Shown: in pieces, positions 16,585-25,895 of the stretch
Position numbering within the stretch: position 1 is the first letter of the stretch
Layout: every line of letters begins with the position of its first letter
Assembly: GCA_040757085.1 (NCBI GenBank)
Contig: JBFLXJ010000018.1
Location: 1-50,709 of the forward strand
Reading direction: 5' to 3'
Source: Bacillota bacterium
GTDB lineage: Bacteria > Bacillota > Sulfobacillia > JACIYH01
Length of the DNA: 50,709 nt
The notes under the pieces: generated by a model
What the model saw: only the letters and a program-made list of their open reading frames with translations
The model's database searches: none
Told to the model about the DNA's origin: nothing
Made by a program: the position numbers and the translations under genes

Positions 16585-18031
16585 GGCAGCGCTGGCAGCC
16601 TGCCGCGCCCACGGTTGCAGCTACGCCGACGTACGCTGGGTGCGGCGGGAGCAGGAAGAGGTCAGGTGGCGGAACGGGCACCTGCGGGGGATCAGCCGCT
16701 CCCGCAGCGAGGGGTACGGTATCCGGGTGCTGGTGGAAGGGAGCTGGGGTTTTGCGGCCACCTCCTCGGGAAGCAGGGAGGACCTGGAGCGGGCTGCGCG
16801 GGAGGCGGTCGCCACCGCCCGGGCTAGCCGCAGTGCCGGTGGTCCGCCCGTACAGCTTGCTCCCCAGGAGCCGCAACACGGTTTCTACGCCACGCCTGTC
16901 AAGAAGGATCCTTTTGACGTGCCCCTCACGGAAAAGTTGAACCTGTTGCGCGATGCCGACCGGCTCATGCGTTCCGTGGGCGGTCCCCTCAGGGTTACCG
17001 AGGGGATGGTGGGTGCCCGGCGCGAGAAGAAGGTGCTGGCCACCACCGAGGGTACGTTGGTGGAGCAGGAACTGGTGGCGACAGGGGGTGGCATCCAGGC
17101 GACCGCCGGCCGGGGCGGCGAGGTCCAGTTCCGTAGTTACCCCAACGCCCACCGCGGCCACTGGGAGGCAGCCGGGTGGGAAGCGGTTGAGCGCATGCGA
17201 CTGCGCGAGCACGCCGAACGGGTGGCCCGGGAGGCCAACCAGTTGCTGGATGCGCCCTCCTGCCCGGAGGGGGTTACCACGGTCATCCTGGACGGGCGCC
17301 AGATGGCCCTGCAGCTGCACGAGTCGTGCGGGCACCCGGTGGAACTGGATCGGGTGCTCGGTCACGAAGCCGCCTATGCCGGGACCAGCTTTCTGGAGCC
17401 CTCCCTGCGGGGTCGCTACCGCTACGGGTCGGAAGAGGTGAACATCACTGCGGACGCCACCATCCCGGGCGGGCTGGGCACGTTCGGCTGGGACGATGAG
17501 GGCGTTCCCGCCCAGTGCGTCCCCCTGGTGGTGCAGGGGGTATTCAGCGGCTTCCTTACGTCCCGGGAAACGGCCCCGCGCCTGGGACAGAGGTCCAACG
17601 GGGCCATGCGGGCGGACGGCTGGAACCGCATCCCGCTCATCCGTATGACGAACATAAACCTGCAACCGGGGGACTGGACCCTGGACGAGATGATTCGCGA
17701 CACCACCCAGGGTATCTACATGGAAATCAACCGATCCTGGTCCATCGATGACCGTCGGTTGAATTTCCAGTTCGGTTGCGAGGCGGCCTGGGAAATCAAG
17801 GATGGATCGCGGACCCGCCTGTTGAAGAATCCCACCTACACGGGCATAACCCCCGAATTCTGGCGCAACTGCGATGCCGTGGGCGATCACGACCACTGGC
17901 ACATGTGGGGGACTCCCAATTGTGGCAAGGGGCAGCCCGGTCAGGTGGTGAGTGTGGGCCATGGGGCAGCTCCCGCCCGGTTCCACCGGGTCAGAGTAGG
18001 AGTGGCCCGCTGCCCGGGAAACGTGGTTTGA
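16556..18031 (+). CDS. tldD: TldD-family metalloprotease
   Basis: About 491 residues of the TldD/PmbA family. Key features are QLHESCGHPVELDRVLGHEA near residue 253, where HExxxH supplies the zinc ligands and catalytic Glu, and the characteristic ending MWGTPNCGKGQPGQVVSVGHGA..RFHRVRVGVA. In E. coli TldD and TldE together process peptides such as microcin B17 and CcdA; no TldE partner lies in this window. ATG at 16556, preceded by AAGAAAGG, is preferred; GTG at 16526 would extend it by ten residues. The gene overlaps the PHP gene upstream and a convergent small gene downstream. Confidence 0.92.
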   Translation: MTAEIGPHLEAALAACRAHGCSYADVRWVRREQEEVRWRNGHLRGISRSRSEGYGIRVLVEGSWGFAATSSGSREDLERAAREAVATARASRSAGGPPVQLAPQEPQHGFYATPVKKDPFDVPLTEKLNLLRDADRLMRSVGGPLRVTEGMVGARREKKVLATTEGTLVEQELVATGGGIQATAGRGGEVQFRSYPNAHRGHWEAAGWEAVERMRLREHAERVAREANQLLDAPSCPEGVTTVILDGRQMALQLHESCGHPVELDRVLGHEAAYAGTSFLEPSLRGRYRYGSEEVNITADATIPGGLGTFGWDDEGVPAQCVPLVVQGVFSGFLTSRETAPRLGQRSNGAMRADGWNRIPLIRMTNINLQPGDWTLDEMIRDTTQGIYMEINRSWSIDDRRLNFQFGCEAAWEIKDGSRTRLLKNPTYTGITPEFWRNCDAVGDHDHWHMWGTPNCGKGQPGQVVSVGHGAAPARFHRVRVGVARCPGNVV

Positions 18032-18176
18032 GGTAACGATAATCGTCATCCCAGACCGCCGGGTGTTCGTCATCCTCCGTACGCCGGACAGGGGCGAAGC
18101 TTTCGTCGCAGTAAAGTGCCGCCCACCAGTCAAACCAGCCGAGGTCGTCTATTTCCTGGTCGCCGGGTTGCAGCAT
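17991..18176 (-). CDS. Small acidic Trp/Asp-rich protein, unknown
   Basis: A 61-residue protein on the minus strand, convergent with and overlapping the end of tldD by 41 bases. The start ATG (18176) has an excellent ribosome binding site, GCAGGAGGG, seven bases upstream. The product is very acidic and aromatic (stretches such as DDLGWFDWWAAL and EDDEHPAVWDDDYRYL), has a single Cys and no membrane segment. I do not recognise the family. The ribosome binding site and clean frame make it a likely real gene despite its length; it is divergent from the HTH gene at 18309. Confidence 0.55.
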   Translation of the reverse strand: MLQPGDQEIDDLGWFDWWAALYCDESFAPVRRTEDDEHPAVWDDDYRYLKPRFPGSGPLLL

Positions 18177-18188
18177 GAGACAGCCCTC

Positions 18189-18227
18189 CTGCCCTATTAT
18201 GGAGGCGCCCGACCCTGCCTATTATGG
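18189..18227. repeat. Two direct copies of CTGCC(C)TATTATGG in a divergent intergenic region
   Basis: CTGCCCTATTATGG at 18189-18202 and CTGCCTATTATGG at 18215-18227, 26 bases apart. Read on the minus strand each is CCATAATAGG(G)CAG and includes CATAAT, a -10-like hexamer; the nearer copy runs into the ribosome binding site of the small acidic gene. They could be operator half-sites, perhaps for the HTH protein encoded just downstream on the plus strand. Confidence 0.6.
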
Positions 18228-18308
18228 CCGCTTCATGTCATGCCCCCGCCGGCAGCAGGAAATCGCTCCATACAGAAAGAACCAATTGGTGCGAAAGGGG
18301 CACGGGGT

Positions 18309-19043
18309 TTGGGTTTTGAGCACGAGGAAGAAGACCTGGAGAAGTTGGCCGAACTCCTCGATCGTCGGGAACGGGGCGAGATACCGCGTGGCGCGGACAC
18401 CCCGGCGGCTTCGTTGCCGCCTGGGGTAGAAACTGAAGCGTCTGTGGGTTTGCCGCCCACAGCGGAAGCTACCCCGCCGACGCCGCGGGTGGCTCCGGGC
18501 GCGGCAAGCTACACCTTTGCCGAGGCCTGTTCTCTCCTCAATCTTTCTCCTTACACCCTGCGGGGGTTGCTGGCAGAGTACGGGGATATTTTGGGAGTAG
18601 CCGGGCCGGATCAGGATGATGTGCCGTCAGGCAAGAGGCGGCTTACGGACTGGGCCTTCCGTATGCTCAAAGAAGCTGTCGCTCTCCGGAACGCCGGGTT
18701 GTCCCGGGATGAGATCCGCGACCGCCTGCAGGCGCTGGCGGAAGCAGCTGCGGGATTGGCAGTGGTTCCCGGCTACCAGGGCGCGGGGGCGTCGGGACGG
18801 CTGGTCCGTTACGTGGATCGTGCCACTGCCCGTGACCTTCTCCTCATTGAGAAAATTGAGCGACTCTCCGAACAGCTGGCCCGCAGCGAGCAGAAGCGGC
18901 TAGAGGACAGGGATCGCCTGCTCATGGCGCTCCTGCGCACCCAGCAGGAGGTGCAGCAACTTCGGTACGAGCTGGTGGCGCGGGGGACCCGCCGCGAACG
19001 CAAACGCCGGAGCATCTGGTCCCGTCTCTTCGGCCGGCGCTAG
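18309..19043 (+). CDS. MerR-like helix-turn-helix protein with C-terminal coiled coil
   Basis: About 244 residues. An acidic, Pro/Ala-rich N-terminus leads to a MerR-type HTH at about 67-135 (YTFAEACSLLNLSPYTLRGL, then GKRRLTDWAFRMLKEA and AGLSRDEIRDRL). A coiled coil follows (about 175-225) and a strongly basic tail with aromatic residues (RKRRSIWSRLFGRR) that could touch membrane or DNA. The layout resembles chromosome-anchoring or MerR-type regulators such as RacA, but no ligand domain is recognised. TTG at 18309 follows AAAGGGG; ATG at 18240 is an alternative that lacks a ribosome binding site. Its target may be the divergent small gene through the repeats at 18189-18227. Confidence 0.7.
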   Translation: MGFEHEEEDLEKLAELLDRRERGEIPRGADTPAASLPPGVETEASVGLPPTAEATPPTPRVAPGAASYTFAEACSLLNLSPYTLRGLLAEYGDILGVAGPDQDDVPSGKRRLTDWAFRMLKEAVALRNAGLSRDEIRDRLQALAEAAAGLAVVPGYQGAGASGRLVRYVDRATARDLLLIEKIERLSEQLARSEQKRLEDRDRLLMALLRTQQEVQQLRYELVARGTRRERKRRSIWSRLFGRR

Positions 19044-19148
19044 CATACGCGCCCGTCGCGCTACGCACTTCCGCATCCAGGTAATGCTGCGTCCTGCCGG
19101 CAGGGGACTGAGCCACCCCCGCCCGGTACGCTGTCGCGGCGGGCGACC

Positions 19149-19177
19149 TTGCCCTGCCGCATTTGCTCTGGTACATT
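19149..19177 (+). promoter_or_regulatory. Candidate promoter for miaB-mutS-mutL-miaA-hfq
   Basis: TTGCCC at 19149-19154 and TACATT at 19172-19177 with a 17-base spacer (4/6 matches each). Transcription would start near 19184, about 44 bases before the CTG proposed as the miaB start. Upstream in-frame codons used by a longer miaB would then be untranscribed. Confidence 0.4.
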
Positions 19178-19227
19178 TGGGGGCGAGTGAGGATACAGGG
19201 TGTGGCCCGAAAGAGGGGGATCCGGCG

Positions 19228-20607
19228 CTGCGTCGTTACTACGTGGAAGCTTACGGCTGTCAGATGAACGTGCACGACGCCGAAAACGTGGCCGGCATGC
19301 TGGAAGGCCTGGGATACGAGCCGGCCCCGTCCGTGGATGAGGCGGACATGGTGGTGATCCTGACCTGCTGTGTCCGCAAGACGGCGGAAGACCGCGCCTG
19401 GGGCCGGGTGGGGGAACTGGCGCGGCTCAAGCAGCGGCGGCCCGGGGTGGTCCTGGCGCTGGGAGGGTGCATGGTCCAGCAACCCGGCGTGGCCGACGAG
19501 GTACGCAGGCGGGCACCTCACCTGGACCTGGTGTTTGGCACCCACAACCTGTATCGGTTACCTGAACTCCTGACCCTGGTGAGGCCGGGGACCCTGGTGA
19601 CCGAGGTCTGGCAGGACGATGGTCGGTTGCCCCCGCCGCTGCCCGTGCGGCGTGCCCCTGGGGTGCGGGCCTGGATCACCATCATGTACGGGTGCGACAA
19701 CTACTGCAGCTACTGTATCGTGCCCTACGTGCGCGGTCGCGAGCGCAGCCGACCCCTGGACGAGGTGGTGGCCGAAGCAGAAGACGCCGTTCGGAATGGC
19801 TACCGGGAGGTTTTCCTGCTGGGGCAGAACGTGAACGATTACGGGCGTGACTTGGCTGACGGGGTGGACTTCGCTGTCCTCCTGCGCCGGCTCGATGGGA
19901 TAGGGGGCCTGGACCGCCTGCGCTATACCACCTCGCATCCGCGCGACTTCACCGATGCCATGATCGAGGCCGTCGCCACCTGTCGGACGGTGTGCGAGCA
20001 TTTTCACCTGCCCGTGCAGGCGGGATCGGACCGTATCCTGCGCCTGATGAATCGCGGGTACACCCGGGACCAGTACCTGGACCTGCTTGACCGTATCCGC
20101 TCCCGTGTCCCCAGGTGTAGTGTTACCACCGACATCATCGTGGGTTTTCCCAGCGAGACCGACGAGGAATTCGCCGACACCCTCGACCTGGTTCGGAAGG
20201 CTCGCTTCGATGCCGCCTTCACCTTCATGTTCTCGCCCCGGAGGGGAACTCCGGCTGCCTCCATGCCCGGCCAGCTCCCGGTGGCCGAGAAGAAAAGGCG
20301 TCTCCAGGAACTCAATCGTATCCAGAACAGTATTTCCCTGGAAAAGAATCGGGAACTGCTGGGCATGGACGTGGAGGTTCTGGTGGAGGGGGTTTCGGAA
20401 CGTGACCCGCGACAGCTCACCGGGCGCACCCGCACGGGCAAGGTGACGGTCTTCCCCGGGCCCCCCGAGTGGGCGGGGAAGATGGTGGTGGTAAGGGTGG
20501 AAAGGGCCCTCACCTGGACGCTGCACGGCCGGCCGGTGGGTGGTGAGATATACTGTGACGCCGGTACTGAGGCAATACCGGGCCCTGAAGGATCGGCACC
20601 GGGATAG
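19228..20607 (+). CDS. miaB: MiaB: tRNA-2-methylthio-N6-dimethylallyladenosine synthase, probable CTG start
   Basis: About 459 residues of a radical SAM methylthiotransferase. The UPF0004 domain has YGCQMNVHDAE, LTCCVRKTAED and LGGCMVQQP, whose Cys residues hold the second [4Fe-4S] cluster. The radical SAM motif YGCDNYCSYCIVPYVRG is near residue 155, and a TRAM domain ends the protein. It adds a methylthio group to i6A37 of tRNAs; its substrate modification is made by MiaA, encoded downstream. The start is best placed at CTG 19228, seven bases after AGAGGGGGA, giving MRRYYVEAYGCQMN as in clostridial relatives. TTG 19177 (no ribosome binding site) is an alternative that would add an unrelated Gly/Cys-containing leader. 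Confidence 0.93.
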   Translation: MRRYYVEAYGCQMNVHDAENVAGMLEGLGYEPAPSVDEADMVVILTCCVRKTAEDRAWGRVGELARLKQRRPGVVLALGGCMVQQPGVADEVRRRAPHLDLVFGTHNLYRLPELLTLVRPGTLVTEVWQDDGRLPPPLPVRRAPGVRAWITIMYGCDNYCSYCIVPYVRGRERSRPLDEVVAEAEDAVRNGYREVFLLGQNVNDYGRDLADGVDFAVLLRRLDGIGGLDRLRYTTSHPRDFTDAMIEAVATCRTVCEHFHLPVQAGSDRILRLMNRGYTRDQYLDLLDRIRSRVPRCSVTTDIIVGFPSETDEEFADTLDLVRKARFDAAFTFMFSPRRGTPAASMPGQLPVAEKKRRLQELNRIQNSISLEKNRELLGMDVEVLVEGVSERDPRQLTGRTRTGKVTVFPGPPEWAGKMVVVRVERALTWTLHGRPVGGEIYCDAGTEAIPGPEGSAPG

Positions 20608-23161
20608 TATCCTGCTCTTTCGCCTGGGAGACTTTTACGAGGCATTTTACCAGGACGCGGAGGTGATGGCCCGGGAACTGGGCATCACCCTGACCTCCCG
20701 CGAGATGGGGAAGGGGAACCGGGCCCCCATGGCTGGCATCCCCTGCCATGCCGCGGACAGTTATATATCCCGCCTGGTGGAGCGGGGGTACCGGGTAGCC
20801 ATCTGCGAGCAGGTGGAGGATGCCAGGAGGGCCCGCGGGCTGGTGCGCCGGGAAGTGGTGCGCACGGTCACCCCCGGCACCGTGAGTGAAGGGCGCCTGC
20901 TGGAGGAAAAGGGGCAGCGCTGGCTGGTGGCGCTGTGCACTCACAGGCGGAGCTGGGGGCTGGCCAGCGCCGATGCCTCCACCGGCGAGTTTCGCGTCAC
21001 CCAATGGGAGGGCCAGGACGCCTCCCGGCTGGCCCTGGAAGAAGTAGCCCGCTTGGCGCCGGCTGAGTGCCTGGTACCGCCTGCCCTGGCGGCTGACCCG
21101 GGCATAGGGAAGGTGGTGCGGGAGGCAGGGGGCATCCTCACCCCCCGGGACGAACTGGACTTCGACCCCGGGGAGGCGCGCAGCCGGCTCCTTTCCCACT
21201 TCCAGGTGGCATCCCTGAGCGGGTACGGCTGTGAGGGTCTGGATGCTGCCACCGGGGCGGCGGGAGCCGTCCTGAAGTATCTGACGGAAACCCAGGGGAC
21301 CTGCGCCCACGTGCGGGAACTGGTCACCTACCAGGTGGGGGACCACCTGGTCATTGACCCCACTGCCCGTCGCAACCTGGAACTGTTCCGCCGCTGGCCG
21401 GACGGGAAGACCGAGGGCACCCTCTTCTGGGTGCTCGACCAGACGGTGACCGCAGCGGGAGGAAGGCGCCTGCGTTCCTGGCTGGAACGGCCGCTGCTCG
21501 ACCCGGCCCTCATCGGGGAGCGGCTGGATGCGGTGGAAGAACTGGTGGGTGACACCCTGTTGCGGGAAGAACTGCGGGACTTGCTCAGGCACACCTGCGA
21601 TGGCGAGCGGCTGCTGGCCCGGGTGGCCACGGGCGCGGTAACGCCACGGGAACTTGGTTACCTCAGACGGACCCTGGACCTTCTTCCCCGCGTGAAGGAA
21701 GTGGTGGCCCGGGCCGCCTCTCCCCTCCTGCGATCCCTGCAGGAGCGCCTGGACCTGCCGGGCGACCTGGCCGACCTCCTCAACCGGGCCCTGGCGGAAG
21801 ACCTGCCTGTATCCGCCCGCGAGGGAGGCATCATCCGCGACGGGTTTTCCGAGGAGGTGGACAGGCTGCGCCGGGCTGCCCGGGACGGGCGCGCCTGGCT
21901 GGCAGAGTTGGAGTCGCAGGAGAGGGAGCGCACGGGGATCAGGTCACTCAAGATCGGATACAACCAGGTGTTCGGATATTACTTCGAAGTGACCCGGCCC
22001 AACCTGTCCCTCGTGCCGCCTGACTGGACCCGGCAGCAAACCCTGAGCGGGGCGGAGCGGTTTTTCACCACCCGGCTGAAGGAACTCGAGAGCACCATCC
22101 TGGGGGCCCAGGAAAAGCTTGTCGAACTTGAGTACGAACTGTTCTGCCAATTGCGGGATAAGGTGTTGGACGAGATAGACAGGCTGGGCGGAGGATTCTC
22201 CGCCCTGGCCGATCTGGACGCCCTGGCCTCGCTGGCCGAGGTGGCCGTGCGCTACGGGTACGTGCGTCCCCAGGTGGACGACGGGGACGCCATCTGGATC
22301 GAGGATGGGCGGCACCCGGTACTGGAGAGGATGCTGGAGGAAGGCGAATTCGTGCCCAACAGCGTGGCCCTGGACGCGGGCTGCCGCCTGCTGATCATCA
22401 CCGGCCCCAACATGGCGGGAAAGTCTACCTACATGCGCCAGGTGGCCCTGGCCGTCATCATGGCGCAGATGGGAAGTTTTGTGCCGGCGCGGCGGGCCAG
22501 GGTGGGGGTGGTGGACCGGCTGTTCGTGCGGGTGGGGGCCTACGACGACATTGCCTCCGGCCAGAGCACCTTCATGGTGGAGATGAGCGAGGTGGCCCGT
22601 GCCCTGCGCCATGCCACCGCCCGCAGTCTGGTCCTGCTCGACGAGATCGGTCGCGGCACCGGTACTTTCGACGGCATGAGCATCGCCTGGGCGGTGGCCG
22701 AGTACCTGCACGACCGGGTGGGATGCCACACCTTGCTGGCCACCCACTATCGGGAACTCATCGCCCTGGGGGAACGGCTGCCTGCGGCGGCCAATTGTTC
22801 GGTGGCGGTGCGGCGGCGGGGCCGGGAAATAGCGTTCCTGCGCCGGGTGGTACCGGGTGGTGCCGACGCTTCCTACGGCGTGGAGGTGGCCAAGCTGGCC
22901 GGGTTGCCCGAGGCGGTGATCGAGCGCGCCCGCACCATCCTGTCCGGACTCGAGGCAAGCGCGGCTCGCCCCGATGGGAACCCGGTGACACAGCGACAGG
23001 CGACCCCTGAACAGCTTACCTTCTTTCACCCCCGTCCTAACCCCCTGCTGCAGGAGTTGGCGGAGCTTGACGTGCTGCACATGACGCCGCTGGAGGCCAT
23101 TGCCAGGTTGCAGGAACTGAGCGAGCGGGCCCGACGCGAGATGGCCTGCGAAGGGGAGTGA
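20555..23161 (+). CDS. mutS: MutS DNA mismatch recognition ATPase
   Basis: An 868-residue MutS1. The mismatch-binding domain shows LLFRLGDFYEAFYQDA with the Phe-x-Glu wedge (FYE). Connector and lever domains follow, then the ATPase: ITGPNMAGKSTYMRQ near residue 612, a VGAYDDIASGQSTFMVEM signature block, LVLLDEIGRGT and the ATHY segment. A C-terminal HTH (LDVLHMTPLEAIARLQEL) allows dimerisation. GTG at 20555 is chosen because MutS proteins begin with a TP-x-x-RQY motif; GTG 20540 would add five residues. It overlaps the end of miaB by 53 bases, a deep overlap that suggests tight coupling. Confidence 0.97.
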   Translation: MTPVLRQYRALKDRHRDSILLFRLGDFYEAFYQDAEVMARELGITLTSREMGKGNRAPMAGIPCHAADSYISRLVERGYRVAICEQVEDARRARGLVRREVVRTVTPGTVSEGRLLEEKGQRWLVALCTHRRSWGLASADASTGEFRVTQWEGQDASRLALEEVARLAPAECLVPPALAADPGIGKVVREAGGILTPRDELDFDPGEARSRLLSHFQVASLSGYGCEGLDAATGAAGAVLKYLTETQGTCAHVRELVTYQVGDHLVIDPTARRNLELFRRWPDGKTEGTLFWVLDQTVTAAGGRRLRSWLERPLLDPALIGERLDAVEELVGDTLLREELRDLLRHTCDGERLLARVATGAVTPRELGYLRRTLDLLPRVKEVVARAASPLLRSLQERLDLPGDLADLLNRALAEDLPVSAREGGIIRDGFSEEVDRLRRAARDGRAWLAELESQERERTGIRSLKIGYNQVFGYYFEVTRPNLSLVPPDWTRQQTLSGAERFFTTRLKELESTILGAQEKLVELEYELFCQLRDKVLDEIDRLGGGFSALADLDALASLAEVAVRYGYVRPQVDDGDAIWIEDGRHPVLERMLEEGEFVPNSVALDAGCRLLIITGPNMAGKSTYMRQVALAVIMAQMGSFVPARRARVGVVDRLFVRVGAYDDIASGQSTFMVEMSEVARALRHATARSLVLLDEIGRGTGTFDGMSIAWAVAEYLHDRVGCHTLLATHYRELIALGERLPAAANCSVAVRRRGREIAFLRRVVPGGADASYGVEVAKLAGLPEAVIERARTILSGLEASAARPDGNPVTQRQATPEQLTFFHPRPNPLLQELAELDVLHMTPLEAIARLQELSERARREMACEGE

Positions 23162-23171
23162 TGCCGGTGGG

Positions 23172-24914
23172 GTGATCCGGCAACTGGATGCCGGCACGGT
23201 GGCAAAAATCGCGGCGGGAGAGGTCATCGAGAGGCCAGCGTCCGTAGTGAAGGAACTGGTGGAAAACAGCATAGATGCCGGCGCCCGCCGCATCGTGGTG
23301 ATCTGCCGTCGCGGGGGATTCGACCTCATCCAGGTCAGCGACGACGGGTGCGGGATGGCGCCCGAAGACGCTCCCCTGGCTTTCGCCCGCCACAGTACCA
23401 GCAAGCTGAGTTGTGCGGACGACCTGAGCCGGGTGACCACCCTGGGGTTCCGGGGGGAGGCACTGCCCAGCATCGCCGCGGTGGCCCGGGTGGAGATGGT
23501 GACCTGTCCGCCGGGTGCCCCATCCGGTACCAGGGTAGTGGTCGAGGGGGGCCGGGTGGCGCATGTGGAGGAAACGGCAGCTCGCCCCGGCACCAGGGTA
23601 ACCGTGCGGGACGTGCTGGCGGGGCTCCCCGCCCGGCGCAAATTCCTCTCGGATCCTCACCGGGAAGGTCTCCGCTGCGTGGACGTGGTGATGCGGCTGG
23701 CGGCCGGATACCCCCACATTGCCTTCCGCCTGGAGATGGACGGGCGCCAGGTGCTCAGCACCCCGGGGGACGGTCGCCTGCTGGATACGCTGGTGGCACT
23801 GTACGGCCCCGGCACCGCCCGTGCCCTGACCCCGGTATGTCCCCCCGAAGAGGACTACCCGCCGGGGATAGTATCTGTGACCGGGTACGTGGGTGGCTCT
23901 GCCACCTTCCGCACCCGGCGCTGGGCCCAGGCCCTGTACGTCAACGGGAGGGCGGTGCGGGCCCCCGGGCTGGTCCAGGCGGTTGAGGCGGGGTACGGCC
24001 CCATGTTGCCACCGGGCCGCCATCCCTTCGTCATCCTGTTCCTGACCGTCGACCCGCAACACGTGGACGTTAACGTCCACCCGACCAAAGCGGAAGTGCG
24101 CCTGGCCCGGGAAGAGGCGGTGAAGTCCCTGCTGGTGCGGGTGGTGACCCGAGCCCTGGGTGCCTCCGACATGTCCCGCCCGCTGGTCGCGGACACGTCC
24201 ACCGGGGGATGGGAAGGGGGCCCGGGGCAGGCGACGGAGAGCAGGGGCGAGGTGGGAGAGAACAAGCAGGAAGCAGCCGTGACCCTTGATCTGGCGCGGC
24301 ACGCCGGGGTGCGGGTCGGCAGGACCAGACTGGGGGAGCCGGGGCCGGTGTGGGAACTCAATTTTTCCCGCCTGCGGGTGATCGGGCAGGCCATGGGCAC
24401 CTATCTCCTGGTGGAGGGACCCGAGGGTCTGTACGTGGTGGATCAACATGCCGCCCACGAGCGGGTATTCTACGAGGCCATGGAATTCCCCCAGCGGAGC
24501 CAGTTGCTCCTGATCCCGCTGGTGATCGAGACCAGCTCCCGGGAAAGGGAGGTGTTGCGCGCTTTCCGGGACGAGGTATCCCGGGCCGGTTTCGAGGTGG
24601 AACCATGGGAGGGCGATGCGGCAGTCGTGAGGGCAGTCCCCGAGTGGGCAACCGGCCACGAAGAAGCGTGCCTGCGCGAGCTGCTGGAGGAACTGGATGA
24701 ACCGGTCCGGGGAGAGGCCCGTGAACACCTGCGCCGGGCGACCGCGGCTTGCCGGGCGGCGGTGAAAGCGGCCATGCCTCTTGACCAGGCGGAAGCCCAG
24801 GCCCTGGTGGACCAACTGGCCTGCTGTGAGAATCCCTGGGTATGTCCCCACGGGCGGCCCACGGTATTGAAGGTCACCCGTGCCGACCTGGAACGGCACT
24901 TCGGAAGACGATGA
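23172..24914 (+). CDS. mutL: MutL mismatch repair endonuclease
   Basis: A 580-residue protein with a GHKL ATPase N-terminus (IAAGEVIERPASVVKELVEN, then DDGCGM, FRGEAL, and the NVHPTK end of the transducer). The C-terminal domain carries DQHAAHERVFYE near residue 422, the DQHA(x)2E(x)4E metal site of nicking MutL proteins, and CENPWVCPHGRP, which completes it. The protein should therefore nick the strand to be repaired, as expected where no MutH exists. Between them is a variable Gly/Glu linker of about 60 residues. GTG start 10 bases after the mutS stop. Confidence 0.97.
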   Translation: MIRQLDAGTVAKIAAGEVIERPASVVKELVENSIDAGARRIVVICRRGGFDLIQVSDDGCGMAPEDAPLAFARHSTSKLSCADDLSRVTTLGFRGEALPSIAAVARVEMVTCPPGAPSGTRVVVEGGRVAHVEETAARPGTRVTVRDVLAGLPARRKFLSDPHREGLRCVDVVMRLAAGYPHIAFRLEMDGRQVLSTPGDGRLLDTLVALYGPGTARALTPVCPPEEDYPPGIVSVTGYVGGSATFRTRRWAQALYVNGRAVRAPGLVQAVEAGYGPMLPPGRHPFVILFLTVDPQHVDVNVHPTKAEVRLAREEAVKSLLVRVVTRALGASDMSRPLVADTSTGGWEGGPGQATESRGEVGENKQEAAVTLDLARHAGVRVGRTRLGEPGPVWELNFSRLRVIGQAMGTYLLVEGPEGLYVVDQHAAHERVFYEAMEFPQRSQLLLIPLVIETSSREREVLRAFRDEVSRAGFEVEPWEGDAAVVRAVPEWATGHEEACLRELLEELDEPVRGEAREHLRRATAACRAAVKAAMPLDQAEAQALVDQLACCENPWVCPHGRPTVLKVTRADLERHFGRR

Positions 24915-25852
24915 GCGAATTGCCCCTGTTGCTGGTGATATGTGGCCCCACCGCAGTAGGTAAGTCTGCGGTGGCCCTGGAGGTGGCTCGTCGCCTAGAC
25001 GGCGAGATCATTTCCGGGGATTCCGCCCAGGTGTACCGTTACATGGATATCGGTACGGCCAAGCCCAGCCCGGAGGAACGCCGCGAAGTCGCCCATCACC
25101 TGGTGGATATCCTGGATCCTGACCAACGCTGGAGCGTGGCCGACTTCCGCAACGCGGTGGATGAGCTGGTGCCGCAGGTGGCCGGGCGGGGCCACCTGCC
25201 CATCCTGGCCGGGGGCACCATGCTCTATATCCGCGCGGTTACCGCAGGATATCACTTCCCGTCCCCGGCGTACGACCCTGACGTGCGCAGGCGACTGTAT
25301 GATCGGGCAGCGACAGAGGGAGCCTCTGCCCTGTACGAATGGCTGGCCCGGGTAGACCCGGAGACGGCGCGCCGTCTTAACCCGGGGGACCTGCGCCGGG
25401 TGGTGCGGGCTCTGGAAGTGTTTCTGCTCACGGGCACCCCCATCTCGGCCCACGCCAGCCGGCGCCGGCCCGGTCCCTACCGGCTGCTGGTGGTGGGCCT
25501 CACCCGTCCCCGCCCTGTGCTGTACCGGCGTATAGATGCGCGCGTGGAGGACATGCTGCGGGCCGGTCTGGTTGAGGAGGTACGCGGGTTGCTGGAACGC
25601 GGGTACAGCCCGCAGCTTCCCAGCATGCGGGCGTTGGGATACCGCGAGATGATCGATTACCTGTACGGGCGGACCACCCTGGGAGAAGCCAGGCGGCTAT
25701 TTGCCCGCAACACGCGCCATTTCGCCCGCCGTCAGTTCACGTGGATGAAGCGGGAAGAGGGGATGATCTGGATAGACCTGGGAGAAAATAAGGAAGAAGA
25801 AGCCATCACTCGGATAGTAGAGATGGCGGCAGGAAATCGTTGGCCCCCGTAG
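24911..25852 (+). CDS. miaA: MiaA: tRNA dimethylallyltransferase
   Basis: A 313-residue isopentenyltransferase. P-loop GPTAVGKSAVALEVA near residue 12, then ISGDSAQVYRYMDIGTAKP with the catalytic Asp region, LAGGTMLYIRAV, and the C-terminal QLPSMRALGYREMIDYL and TRHFARRQFTWMK segments. It transfers dimethylallyl to A37 of tRNAs that read UNN codons, the substrate for MiaB. ATG at 24911 overlaps the mutL stop in an ATGA. The frame is open upstream inside mutL but without similarity. Confidence 0.97.
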   Translation: MSELPLLLVICGPTAVGKSAVALEVARRLDGEIISGDSAQVYRYMDIGTAKPSPEERREVAHHLVDILDPDQRWSVADFRNAVDELVPQVAGRGHLPILAGGTMLYIRAVTAGYHFPSPAYDPDVRRRLYDRAATEGASALYEWLARVDPETARRLNPGDLRRVVRALEVFLLTGTPISAHASRRRPGPYRLLVVGLTRPRPVLYRRIDARVEDMLRAGLVEEVRGLLERGYSPQLPSMRALGYREMIDYLYGRTTLGEARRLFARNTRHFARRQFTWMKREEGMIWIDLGENKEEEAITRIVEMAAGNRWPP

Positions 25853-25895
25853 AAGGAAAGGCAAGTCAGAAGGCTAGCATCGGGAGGGGAAACCT

